64,000 nucleotides of DNA from Branchiostoma belcheri. Taxonomy: Eukaryota > Chordata > Leptocardii > Amphioxiformes > Branchiostomatidae. Position 1 is the stretch's first letter, and the number at the start of each line of letters is the position of its first letter. Positions 52,860-63,004 of this stretch are shown one piece after another. The translations under genes and the position numbers were made by a program. The DNA lies in assembly GCF_001625305.1 (NCBI RefSeq), contig NW_017803124.1, positions 246,914 to 310,913 on the forward strand. Reading direction: 5' to 3'. The notes under the pieces were generated by a model that saw nothing but the letters and a program-made list of their open reading frames with translations, did not search any database and had not been told where the DNA came from.

Positions 52860-53530
52860 TTAAGGTTCCGGGTCGGAGTTTAATTCTGACCAGGGTTCCA
52901 AATAGTGCGCAGTAAATCGCCGGATCTGCGAGGTTGTCACGCTAGGTTTGGCTCCCCATAGCTCGGCGATCGCTGTAGATTTTCAACTAGGTTTTGAATT
53001 GATCAAAAAGCCTTGGGATTGTAGTGTTTTTCGGCGCGGTGAAGTTGGACGACCAGCGAAGCGTTTTTGGTATTAGTCCGCGAGCAAGGGTGATGCGGTT
53101 TGTCGCCTGATGACCCAAATAGCTGCGTTCTATGTGGAATTTCTAGGGGTTCGCGTCACCGGATTTTGCGAAAAACTTATCGCAACAACCTATATTTTTT
53201 TTCTGTTTTTCAGAAACAGAAAGTAGTAAGCTATTTCAGCATATAAGCCGTTAGCCTGGGAAAATTCGTTTTTTCCAAGCAGGTCCGTTGAAAAAACTGC
53301 AAAAAAACTACATTTTTCGTATCCAAAATTTACGTTTAACTACAGTTTCTACCCAAATTATAGAGTCGACGGACAATAACCAAAATTGTATCGGAAGCCG
53401 GCTGGAAATCTCCGTTGACTGATGTAATGAGATTTCCCGGCGTACTTTTTTTGGCGGAGTTATAGCCCTTCGGTCTGAGGGTGTCCGCCGGATCCAAAAT
53501 CGTGAAAAAAACTCCGGTCCGAGACCTTAA
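52860..53530 (+). repeat. Composite element, terminal unit 2 (671 bp)
   Basis: Direct copy of 51065-51735; no difference was found on reading. Its outer TTAA borders the resumed family 1 sequence. Confidence 0.9.
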
Positions 53531-54088
53531 ATAAATTACATGTATAGACGTACTATTATATAAAACACTGTAAAAGTGTAATTATAGAATTTCCTTATTA
53601 ATTATGCAAATTAATTCCTCATTTGCATAATTTGCATTTAATTATGTACAACTCTCTCTCAGCTACCTACACACCAAAAATGATGAAAATACATTGTTCC
53701 TACCTGGACTTATTGGCTTTAGAAGATTTCGCCAAAAGCTGCCCTGCAGTCGCAGAACAAGCTGCTAGGTGGACCAATCCCACACCACTTATTCCTGACT
53801 GGAAAAGCTATCTGTCACCAAAAATGTCAAGAACATAGCATGTTCAGGACAAAAGATACAAAAACCGGAAGTTCTGCTGCAGTACCGAGGTCATCTGCAA
53901 GGAGGCCCATATTTGACCTTGACCTTTGTCTTCATAAGACTTACCATCATACCAAATATCATCACAATTCATAAAGGCGTTATGAAGTTATGCTGACTAT
54001 AAATGTGCGGAAACACAAACACACACACAGACACACACAGACAGACACGCCAAAAACAATACCTCCATTTTTCATGGACCGAGGTAAT

Positions 54089-55255
54089 AACCGGTTAATG
54101 ATGCGTTTTGAAAGAACCGTTATACGACAGCTATATCACTTCTGTCAGGCCTATGTCATACATGTACTAAAACATTTTGTTTGTTGTTCCGTCAGCCGTA
54201 TCAAGCCTGAGACACAATCTTTTCATTCAGATGAGACCTTTCGGTTTAAACGGGAAACTGCACCGCTACTACATTTAACACGCGTAAGTTATAACTGGAA
54301 TTTTGCAATTATAATAAAACTGTGCCAGTCTCTCCGTCATTCGAACTTTACATGTGCCCTCTCTCCAACCCACACCACAAGTCCCCAATCTGGTCGCCAC
54401 GCCACCCCAACACCCCCACCCCTAGTCTCTACCAGACTAACGACGCTGGCTATATCATAGGAGCATAATTGCCAGGGGAGTTTGGCCAGAAAGAAACTAC
54501 CTCCCCGCGGCCGGACTCCCTTTGCCAATTTTACTCTCTTTTTAGCCGAATTCTACGATCCGTATTCCCGTAGAAAAACCTGGTGGAGACTAGTCCCACC
54601 CCCCCGTTTCCAACCTGCACACACCCACGTACATGTTTACGCCCTGACGTCACATATGACCCTAGCCCTTCGAATCCGTCACCCTTGATTATGATACTAT
54701 GCGCGTTTCTCTGCCATATGGCCAACTCACTCGGTGCCCAGTACGGAAGAAAAATCCCAAACAGAAATTCTAGTAACGAACAGCTTTATTCCAGTACTTC
54801 AGAAGCTTCGTCAGGACTGGAAGTCCAAAGAGTACTGAATCAGAAGTTTGTTTCAGTACTCAGCTTAAATAACTGAACTACCCTCGGTACTTGGGCTCCT
54901 GTACTGAGTTGCGTTCCGGCGACAAGAAAAAGGCTGGTTTGTAGTACAGTGAGTGGTTATACATACCCAGTATCGATATACAAAAGTGTAATGGGTTCCT
55001 TACTGGATTTACCAGTAAAAAGTGACTCTTCATGATCAGTACTGGAAGCCGAGTAATAAAATTATTTCAGAACTGAGCTTCATGTACTCATGTTCTATTG
55101 GTACTGAAGTCTATAACTTTTCTATAAACTATTCAATCATAACTGACATATGAACTACTATTATACGTATAAGCCAAGGAAAAAACACCACCGCTTTAGC
55201 ATAGAATTTTTAAAAATCCATTATCAAATCAAAGTGTTGTCTCTTTGCTCTCCCC
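54089..55255. other. Non-coding; degenerate AGTACTGA repeats at 54780-55110
   Basis: Motifs CAGTACT and GTACTGAA recur about ten times in 54790-55100 without strict period. The rest has C-rich runs and no recognisable exon. The open frame 53990-54460 is not supported, because its start lies within the repeat's microsatellite. Confidence 0.4.
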
Positions 55256-57080
55256 CAATTCCGTGTTTTTAAAAAAATAGATGTACCCATGGTAACCCCT
55301 GACACCCCCTTCTGGAGACGTGGACAGACATGGTAACATCAGCTGTAGGGCCACGTAGGCATCTGGCACCATCTGGAAAGTTGTTTTTGTCTCAAGCACT
55401 CATACAGACGGATGCACTGTTGCCAAAATGTACCTAAAATAGCGAATCCTGCTTGTCGGTACACATCCCTTGATCCGCTCTGGCGGATTCAAAACATGGT
55501 TTTATTAATATTATAATTGTAGACATAAACATGGTTTTATTAATGTTATTGTAGATAACATATATGTTAGCGTGTTCGTCTGACAGGATTATCTTTTTGA
55601 AATATTGCTCTAGATCGATATTTGGCGATGCATATGAGAGCATACCACACAGCCACACGGCCATTTATTAATTTTGAGTACTGGATTTTTCAAGTCCACA
55701 TTGGCTAGAAAATTCAAAACATTTCTAGTATTATAATTATATCTGCTGGTGTTAAAAAGTATGACATTTAATGTTACCTCCCTGTATTGCTCAGACAGCT
55801 TTAGTTATCAAACTTCTGGGGTCATTAAGTTGGGAACAACTGGAATGCTGAAATTTTGGAATGGATTGTGTTGCTGACCTACGGTAGGTGCATAGTTATC
55901 AATACAACTTGATAGTGATAACGGAAAAGTTCCATCATGGATGAATAAGTATTTGATGGTACTTATTTTGATGCTCGAGCACTCAGACAATTTATCAAGT
56001 AGGACATATGATATGTAGCTGCAGCCTTGAGGGTTGTTTTCCTCAGAAACATGTATTATTACAGACGAATGAACTCACTGTTTCTAGGTGCACCAAGATT
56101 AGAAGAGCGAATTCTGCTTGTTTGTAGACACCATTTGATATTTACATTAACTCCAATCTGGCGCATTCAAAACATGCTTTTATTGTTGTAAGCAGAGTTC
56201 TAATAGAGTCTGAGGCAATGTTTGTCCATCTAGAATGTCTGTTCTAAATCAGGCTGTGCATGTGTGATTATACTGCACAATGGCGTCCATGCATTAGATT
56301 TAGTGTAATAAAACATGTAATTTGGCAATTCCGTATTCGTTGGAAAGAAACCATTTTAATCAACAGATAGCGGCACATATCCCCCCCGTCCCATGGTGAT
56401 CTATTGGTACCTTTGTCCTTGGTACATCAAACTTGCAATATCATGATAATAAGTTTGATGGTCTCAAGCGTCACTCTATTACAATTCAGATGGTCGCCAG
56501 TATGAGTCACAGTATTTGGTGGCTCGCTGCTCTGTTGGATTATAAACCACACATCAAAGCCAGACACAGTGCATGCAGTGAGTATCGGGAAGTTAAAGTT
56601 GTCTTGCTGTGAGAACACGTACACAACTAATCGGGAAACATCTCTCAACCCTGCGTTTTCTGGTACCAATATACTTTGCTCGCTGATTCAATGTCATCTA
56701 AAGTGTGTCGGCATGGGGAGTGTCAAAAGTAACCCCTGTGTCTATCTGCACATATCAGCCGAGAGTCAAAGTTTTCAAAATTAGAAGTCTCAGTGTTCGC
56801 TTAAGCTTCCAATGACTGAGTACGACCTATCATTGATCGGTGCTACCAGGATGTCATATGACGTCAGTACCAACATGGCGGACTGATGGGGATAGCCCGT
56901 AATTTGGCATTAAACATAGAGTTCAATGGCGACAAATAACTACCTTTAAAATAAAATCATTTTTATCATGTTGCATTTAAGAAAGTCATCTACTAGATAG
57001 TAACTCTGATTCACCCCACAGTAAGGCACAAAAGGCCGGATTCTGACATAAGGTTACTTTACTGCTATATACATGTATAT
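55256..57080. repeat. Paralogous non-coding blocks m0, m1 (twice) and m2, copy 3
   Basis: m0 (55288-55350) matches 26690-26770. m1 occurs at 55380-55650 and again at 56030-56310, matching 39715-39960. 55840-55985 matches 31220-31370. m2 (56520-56950) matches 28260-28960 and 40600-41060. No CTLD exon was found beside this copy, unlike copy 2. Confidence 0.65.
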
Positions 57081-57404
57081 AAAGAGTGAGGGGCTTCCCA
57101 ATTCAAATATACCGCCCCCATGATCTCCGTGTACCCATCATCTCTTAATCGCAAAATTTCAACTTGGAGCATCGCGTTCATGAAGTCTTCACTTTTTCTT
57201 TTTGTTTTTGTTTCAATATATACATTTCATACCATGACTCGAGAATGTAAGGAGCGTTAAACACTTATCAAAAACGAATGAACTCAGCACGGGACAGTGT
57301 CAAACATGGTCACTTTATATAATGTGTATGTGTCTTGTGCTTAGGAATTCGACGCTATTACATTCAGCTGACTGACTGTTTTTACTGGCGGGGCCCTTCA
57401 GTAT
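57081..57404. other. Non-coding, nothing recognised
   Basis: No exon or repeat identified. Confidence 0.4.
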
Positions 57405-57785
57405 GATTCAATTATCATTACTGAATACTGGGGACTTTAATGCCAAAAAGCTTGGTGGCCTCCCGACCCAAATTTGCCAGCTGGATCTTAACTGCTCCAG
57501 ACCTCCCAAATGTTAAATCTTCAACAGCCTAAGAACCAACGCACACACTGTCACTTATTGATTATTCACTGACAGTTGTAATCTTGTCCAGTCTACTTCT
57601 GTCCTTGCACCACTGTCCAGATCATCATCATCACCAGACGTCCCATCATAGTTAATTTTGATCCCTCAACCCTACATTCGAACTGTATGGACTATTCTAA
57701 AGTTGACTACGATTCTCTAGTGGACCTTTCTATACTGATTTCAAATGGTTTGATATTCTCAACAAAAAAATTTTGTTGTGCAAAA
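57405..57785 (+). mobile_element. LINE endonuclease fragment (decayed)
   Basis: LLNTGDFNAKKLGGL and, after frameshifts, LIDYSLTVVILSS and LHHCPDHHHHQTS resemble the GDFNA and the L-SDH-P motifs of apurinic-like endonucleases in CR1-type LINEs. Many stops occur. The remainder of the element is not attached. Confidence 0.45.
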
Positions 57786-58249
57786 AGACCACACGGGCAA
57801 ATGTCAGCTTTTGTCAAAGCACTTGTTTAGAATGTTGTATGACAACCATTGCATTATCTTTAAATTAATTCACAAGAATATTATTAAATTCCACCTACAA
57901 GATGACAGACATTATTGTTAGAGTTTTATTTGTCTCAAGTTGTTTTTTTGCATTTGATCTTTATGTTACCCAATGTAGTATGTGCCCAAGTTTGATTCAT
58001 GGGTTGACATGGCTTGAAATACTTTTTGCACACTGAATTTAGGAAGTATGGAAAAGTACTAAAAACTGTTCAGAAACCATTGTCATTATTTCTTTTATAC
58101 TTCATAGGAGGTAACAGTTAATACGGCAAACAAAAATCGACATACAACTACAGAGTACATGTACATTATATAAACCCGGTACATGGCCCAGCACACATGT
58201 ATGTAAGATGAAGTTATCCACACATGAATATAGCTTTGTTAGATCTTAA
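57786..58249. other. Non-coding, nothing recognised
   Basis: AT-rich; no gene identified. Confidence 0.4.
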
Positions 58250-58430
58250 GTTAAGTTGTAGAAGACCATACAAATGTCACTGTACTTTTTGTTGTGTCAA
58301 TAAAGAATCCTTAGTAATGTAATGTTATTTGCTGTCTTGTTTGTATAACTGTAGACTTACATCAGCTACTGCTACCTGTAAGTCTGTGTAATGTGTTGTC
58401 ATGCATTTGAAATAAATAAAATAGACCAGT
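58250..58430 (+). mobile_element. LINE 3' tail, same family as 30520-31178
   Basis: AGTCTGTGTAATGTGTTGTC then GCATTTGAAATAAATAAA matches AGTCAGTGTAATGTCTTGTT then GCATTTTCAATAAATAAA at 31135-31172. No coding part remains. Confidence 0.55.
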
Positions 58431-58585
58431 GCACTGTTAGTGTTAGTTGCAGGTAGACAGTGATTTATATATTAAGCTTTGGTTTTACCCGCACTGAGGT
58501 GCATATGCACAGGTGGTATTTCAAGCCCTTGTTGAGAATGTAATATTTAGCTAATTGATCATAGGATGCACAAGTGATAAAACAA

Positions 58586-58606
58586 ATGATTGATTGATTG
58601 ATTAGG

Positions 58607-58662
<56 letters not shown>

Positions 58663-58665
58663 AGA
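58586..58665. repeat. (TTGA)n microsatellite
   Basis: About 18 tandem ATTG units with one interruption (TAGGTGATTG). Open frames through it (repeated SINQ) are artefacts. Confidence 0.95.
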
Positions 58666-58692
58666 TTGAATGGTATTGCAGACAACTCTCAC

Positions 58693-58899
58693 CTTCACAT
58701 TTATTGGGTTCCAGGTTGACCGGTTCCTCCCAGTGACTAGTGTCCACCAGACTGCCTGCATGAAGATGGTGATTGTAGTGGTAGTTATCGGACAACTTAA
58801 ATCTTAATCCCTTTGACGACTGTAGCAAGTGTGACGTTCTTTAGTTTCAGTCCTGTCTCCTCCAGCACCTCTCTGGATGCACAGTCTGCCCACTCCTCA
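58693..58899 (-). pseudogene. NUDT15-like Nudix hydrolase exon, frameshifted
   Basis: After an acceptor (TTTCATCTGTAG) the frame reads EEWADCASREVLEETGLKLK then NVTLATVV. This contains the REVLEETG core of the Nudix box (REUxEExGU), the Mg-binding helix of Nudix phosphohydrolases. It continues in shifted frames with DNYHY and then VDTSHWEEPVNLEPNKCE, ending at a donor (GAAG then GTGAGA). NYHY, EP-N-EP-KCE and the CA-RE--EE order match NUDT15-type nucleotide triphosphatases. The single exon spans both parts, but the frame changes near LATVV and again after NYHY, with a stop, so it looks broken unless the assembly has indel errors. Flanking exons (PGGHLEFG side and WEW side) were not found. Confidence 0.7.
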
Positions 58900-58942
58900 C
58901 TACAGATGAAAGTTACCAACAATGTCAGTTGATTTATTATAA

Positions 58943-59428
58943 TACCTCCATGAAAAATGGAGGTATTATTTTTGGCGCGTCAGACTGTGTGTATGTGTGA
59001 CTGTGTGTGTGTGTGTTTCCGCACATTTGTAGTCAGCATAACTTCAGAACGCCTTTATGGATTGTAATGATATTTGGTATGCTGGTATATCTTAGGAAGC
59101 CAAAGGTCAAGGTCAAATATGGGCCTCCTGGTGGCTGACCTTGATACTGCAGCAGAACTTCCGGTTTTTGTATCTTTCGTATCAGGGAAAACAGATGTGC
59201 GGGGTGAAGGCAGTGGCGCCTGCCCGGTTTGATTAATGAGGTTCTCCCTCTGAAATAGACCAGATGTTGACCATATCTATTACAGCCTATTTCAGGCCAA
59301 AGGTGCTACTGTGTGTTGAAAACAAAAACCTGTGTTATTTTGTTCTGTGCTGTAGTGTACTGTGTAAAAACATTTAGAAAAACTCATATATTTCATGCAG
59401 GTATGAGATCTCCAAATTCTTGTTTATG
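58943..59428 (+). mobile_element. Family 1 repeat, copy H (internally rearranged)
   Basis: It has the 5' hairpin end, (TG)n tract and conserved core up to CCGGTTTTTGTATCTTTCG. Unrelated sequence then replaces most of the 3' part, and the 3' terminus (TTTCATGCAGGTATGAGATCT) returns at 59391-59411. It lies just upstream of the broken Nudix exon. Confidence 0.7.
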
Positions 59429-59802
59429 AACATTTACCACACATTGTAGATAAGAAGGTCGACATAACAGGTGACTATCACCTCTTCAAGATGACCAAAC
59501 CTCACTGAGACCAGACTGTAACAAGTTACTAGTAAGTTGGTACACCCGTGACTTGCAGTTTAAATTAAACTGTGGGCAGACCTTCCTGTCAATCTGTGGT
59601 TACCCCTGACCCTTCACTTTATCTGTACTACTCAGCAAATACCTGAACGGACACACAAGAAAACATAAACACAGGCAAATATACACACACAAACACATTG
59701 AAAACAATATCTTCGTACACAGGGCCAATCATAGATATTATTGATTAATTTGTGTGACCGCCTTGATTCCAATGAATGAATGAAGTTACCTTTGTTTGTT
59801 TG
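59429..59802. other. Non-coding, nothing recognised
   Basis: It contains an (AC)n-like patch near 59655-59700. No gene is seen. Confidence 0.4.
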
Positions 59803-60165
59803 GGGTTGGTGGAAAAAGGAATCCAGTCCGATTGGTGGAAAAAGCAGTCCAGTCCGATTTGGGGGTGGAAAAAGGAGTCCGGTGGTTTCTACGAAATTCT
59901 ACGAAAGACCATAGGCACAATTTTTTTCTTGTGTGTGTACTTCAAGTTTCTATGGGTACTTCGAGTTTCTATGAGTACTTCTAGTTTCTATGGGTACTTC
60001 GAGTTTCTATGAGTACTTGGAGTTTCTTTGGGTACTTCGAGTTTCTATGAGTACTTCGAGTTTCTATGAGTACTTAGAGTTTCTATGAGTACTTAGAGTT
60101 TCTGTGAGCACTTAGAGTTTGTATGGGAACTTACAGTTTCTATGGGAACTTACAGTTTGTAACTT
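59803..60165 (+). mobile_element. Minisatellite-carrying element, copy X2
   Basis: The head GGGTTGGTGGAAAAAGGAAT, CCAGTCCGATTGGTGG and TTCTACGAAAGACCATAGG is followed by about twelve 20-bp units TACTTCGAGTTTCTATGAG. This is the uninterrupted reference for X1. Confidence 0.8.
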
Positions 60166-60387
60166 ACAATTACATATAAGTAATAATAATTAGTCAAAAG
60201 ATGAAACGGTCAACTGATGAGATTTCCAGTGCTGATCCTGCTTGCATGTAAGTAGCCTGATTAAATCGCTTTATGGTTGCCGGCTGCCCAACATCCAGCC
60301 GGCCCCTGCTAAAGTCGCGTATGGCAGACTTTGTGTTACACCAACAAGCATGTAAGTACCGGAAGTACAATTCTAAGAAAGAATCCC
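60166..60387 (+). repeat. Repeat block shared (inverted) with 49780-49960
   Basis: AAACGGTCAACTGATGAG then TTTATGGTTGCCGGC and GCAGACTTTGTGTTAC are the complement of 49790-49905. GTAAGTACCGGAAGTACAAT then GAATCCC runs into the TTAA insertion that follows and resumes at 61591 (ATAAAGTTTAATAATTAAC). Confidence 0.65.
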
Positions 60388-60682
60388 TTAAAGCTGCATG
60401 ATGCGATTTTTGGTCGTCTAATCTTAAAACAAAAAGTCGATTTTCTGGCCATCTTTTTACATTGCTAGTTGAATAAACCCTACTGTGTTACACTGCACCA
60501 TTCAGTTAATGAAGGCGAGATGATATTTTTGCGATGCGCGCGGTTAGAAAACTGAGAAATCGCACGCGCTCGCCTGGGTGTCCGCCATATTTGTTGACTT
60601 CCAAACATGTCCGAGTACTCCCGAGTCTGCCCGAGCCGGCCCGGAGATTTGTCACGTCAGTGGTCTAACGTGACCTTTCACC

Positions 60683-60903
60683 TGAGCGCGGGACATTCGA
60701 TTCTGTCGACAGCCGGTTTTCGCCTTTGGTTCCCGGGTTTGTTTTGATCGCGTTATTCCTTCGATTACTTTGTGGAGATGGAGGGACGACCCAGACGACA
60801 TTCTGAACTTGCCCTTCTCCTTCCTCTTCCTGGCAGAACTGGTCAGCAAACTTCTTCTACCTCCACGGTTCACCCGATCCCGACCGCCCTCCATTCCCGC
60901 CAT
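60683..60903 (-). CDS. Candidate first exon within the TTAA element
   Basis: The minus-strand ATG lies in AAAATGGCGGGAATGG, a context seen at many CpG-rich animal start sites, with a TGACGTCA site about 25 bases upstream. The frame reads MAGMEGGRDRVNRGGRRSLL, KRKEKGKFRMSSGSSLHLHK and EGITRSKQ, ending RMSRAQ at a donor-like CAGGTGAAAG. It is basic and not recognised. It may be the first exon of an autonomous transposase relic or a captured host first exon. Confidence 0.35.
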
Positions 60904-61055
60904 TTTGTTTCAGAGGGCTAGCTAGTCATGACGTCACGCAGCCGAAACTCACCGAAGATTCCCGACCGAAAACCGCTGTTTGTTTGGGTTCCAGCGGTGG
61001 CATCAACTCGGTGCCACCGGGAACTGAGCGCACATCAAGAGGACTGTTTTTGCGC

Positions 61056-61456
61056 TAAGGCCATGTTGATTTGATTATATGGATGACATCCTCCGGGAGC
61101 CCCAAAACTGATGCGCGCGTGCGAATAAAAAAAAGAGTTTTGCAAAAAAAAAAAGTTCTTTTCATTATGAAATCTAGGTGGTCATGAGGGTTGAGCAAAT
61201 GGCACAGAATATGGTTTGGCGAATAATCTAGTCTTCAAGTTCATTTCTTTACAATTTCGTCTTTTTTCGTTTGATTTTGGCATTCTACGACATTGGTATG
61301 GTTTTATTAATTTTTTGTAACTTATGGTATATTTTTGCTCATTTTGCAACTGTTTTGTACGATTTACAGTATGGTTGTAAAACTTTTTTTTTTGGAAACG
61401 GCCAAAAATTCATGCGCGCGCGGATGTCATCCATATAATCAAATCAACATGGCCTA
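61056..61456. mobile_element. TIR element, GGCC...GGATGACATCC family, copy 2 (nested)
   Basis: The inverted ends TAAGGCCATGTTGATTTG with ATTATATGGATGACATCC are near-perfect over about 35 bases, and TA is present at both edges. The relative at 46977-47449 shares ends and the GCGAATAAAAAAAA interior. Non-coding. Confidence 0.85.
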
Positions 61457-61590
61457 ACAAAATACGCCAGAAACGTAATATAATGACGCAAATGTTTTGA
61501 AAAGTGATAGTAAATGATGATAAAACCAAGATTTGTTAGATTCAGAATATTTGAATTTTTTGCACAAAAACCTACATAATGCAGCTTTAA

Positions 61591-62186
61591 ATAAAGTTTA
61601 ATAATTAACTTTTGGTTGTTGTGGATACCCCCGGTAGGTGACCTGTATGTATAGAAACTACACAGTCTGGTATAAACAACAGAACCAGAAAGTTCTCAAG
61701 TGACTTGACTACATAACGCACATTATGTGGGTAAGCAGGACTAGGTAGCGGTGATGACCCCTACTAGTGACCTGGCGTAAAACACAACCATAACACCCAC
61801 CAGATTCCCAACCGGGCAGCATTGCGGCAGCCTTTGGGCAGTATTCGGTGTGAAAGAGCTGAACGCAAATGAGGACAGCTGACCTCATAGTGGTTTTTCA
61901 AGGCTGCCTGAATTACAGGTTAAGGCGGCATGTAGTGAGTCACATATATGCTAATGAGTACTCCGGGCCATTAACATTATCTATGCCAGAATTTAATTTC
62001 ATCTATTAACAAACATGTTGAACATTGTAAGCAGAAAAACTTTTAAAAGGTAAAAGTATATCTTCTTTTTAATAGCTTTAAAATAAAATTTCGTTGCCTA
62101 GAAAGGTTAACAGGAATATGCAACTCATAATGTATTATCATCAGCCACAGGAAACAAAGTGCCCCCAGAAAGTCGGACCGCACACA
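61591..62186. other. Non-coding flank
   Basis: It starts with the resumed host repeat. AAGGCGGCATGTAGTGAGTC then ATGCTAATGAGTA near 61922-61960 recurs near 63502-63540. No gene is seen. Confidence 0.45.
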
Positions 62187-62615
62187 GAAATTGAAGTACT
62201 CATAGAAACTCGAAATACTCATACAAACACTGAGTTCCCATACAAACACTAAGTTCCTATACAAACTCTCTAAGTGCTTACAGAAACTCTTAAGTACCCA
62301 TAGAAACTCAAAATTCCCATACAAACTCTAAATACTCATACAAATTCTAACTTCCCATACAATCTGTAAGTTCTAAGTGCTCACAGAAGCTCTAAGTACT
62401 CATAGAAACTCGAAGTACCCATAGAAACTCTAAGTACTCATAGAAACTCGAAGTACCCATAGAAACTAGAAGTACACACACAAGACAAAAATTGTACCTA
62501 TGGTCTTTCGTAGAATTTCGTAGAAACCCCCCGTTTGCTTTTTCCACCCCCAAATCGGACTGGGCTGCTTTTTCCGCCAATCGGACTGGACTCCTTTTTC
62601 CACCAACCCGTTTTG
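62187..62615 (-). mobile_element. Minisatellite-carrying element, copy X3 (minus strand)
   Basis: Complement of the X2 layout: about fifteen 20-bp units (CATAGAAACTCGAAGTACC-type) at 62187-62475, then the head with AGAATTTCGTAGAAAC, AATCGGACTGG and TTTTTCCACCAACCC. The array is longer and more diverged than in X2. Confidence 0.8.
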
Positions 62616-63004
62616 TTTATATGGCATCTGAGGAGCCTGTTACCTGGTTACCCTTAGTGTTTGACTCTGATTTCACTCATTATATATAACCTTCGTAACA
62701 AACAAAACATCCAGATTCCAATATGTATAACTAATCGCTTTAAAAACTCATTTATTCCCTACGCGTACACAACTTATCATTGGAACCAACGTAACTGAAC
62801 CTAGCAGATCGCTCGTTGAGCCTTCCCTTGTTTAGAAAAAAATGTTTAATTCGCCCCTCCCCCATTACTTACCTTAGTTCTGACCCCCGTTACGTACTCC
62901 TGCGCTTTACTTAACACGTTTTCGGCTCGGTACACACAGTCTAAACCAAAGCTTGTTCTCTCGTAATTTAGTTTCAAGGTCGCAGAACACAGTAATTATC
63001 CGCG
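62616..63004. other. Non-coding, nothing recognised
   Basis: No exon or repeat identified. Confidence 0.4.

Larger units (their letters stand above)
51065..53530. mobile_element. Composite TTAA-flanked element with 671-bp direct terminal repeats
   Basis: TTAA lies at 51065-51068 and 53527-53530, inside the interrupted family 1 copy. The element consists of unit 1 (51065-51735), a 1124-bp middle (51736-52859) and unit 2 (52860-53530). Each unit starts TTAAGGTTCCGGGTCGGAG and ends CTCCGGTCCGAGACCTTAA, so each unit has its own inverted ends and TTAA edges. The two units look identical by eye over 671 bp. The middle has no open frame but has two pairs of TGACGTCA sites. TTAA use suggests a piggyBac- or Kolobok-like transposase acting in trans. 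The near-perfect repeats imply a recent event or gene conversion. Confidence 0.9.
50789..54088 (-). mobile_element. Family 1 repeat, copy G, split by a composite TTAA element
   Basis: The 3' terminus (ATCTCATACCTCCATGAAAT) lies at 50804-50823, and the 5' hairpin end (CCTCCATTTTTCATGG, now with an added CCGAGG) near 54062-54085. The copy is continuous if 51065-53530 is removed: CCACAGA plus one TTAA joins ATAAATTACATG. This matches the order in copy F (CCATAGATTATAAACAT). Confidence 0.85.
60388..61590. mobile_element. TTAA-flanked TIR element (1.2 kb) with nested smaller element
   Basis: TTAA at 60388-60391 and 61587-61590 flanks inverted ends AGCTGCAT(G/T)ATG. Comparison with 49935-49960 shows that the host repeat is continuous without it. 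It holds a GC-rich promoter-like part with a minus-strand open frame (60652-60903), and a second TIR element nested at 61056-61456. The TTAA target fits piggyBac- or Kolobok-like mobilisation. Confidence 0.8.

Noticed and set aside
51065..53530. LTR retrotransposon interpretation of the 671-bp direct repeats
   Set aside because: The repeats do not start TG or end CA, have their own TTAA edges and inverted ends, and no primer-binding site or polypurine tract borders the middle. A composite TTAA transposon fits better, though a non-canonical LTR element is not fully excluded.
58465..58828. Repeated SINQ open frames
   Set aside because: Translation of the (TTGA)n microsatellite. Only the part overlapping 58693-58828 has real protein similarity, and that is described as the Nudix exon.
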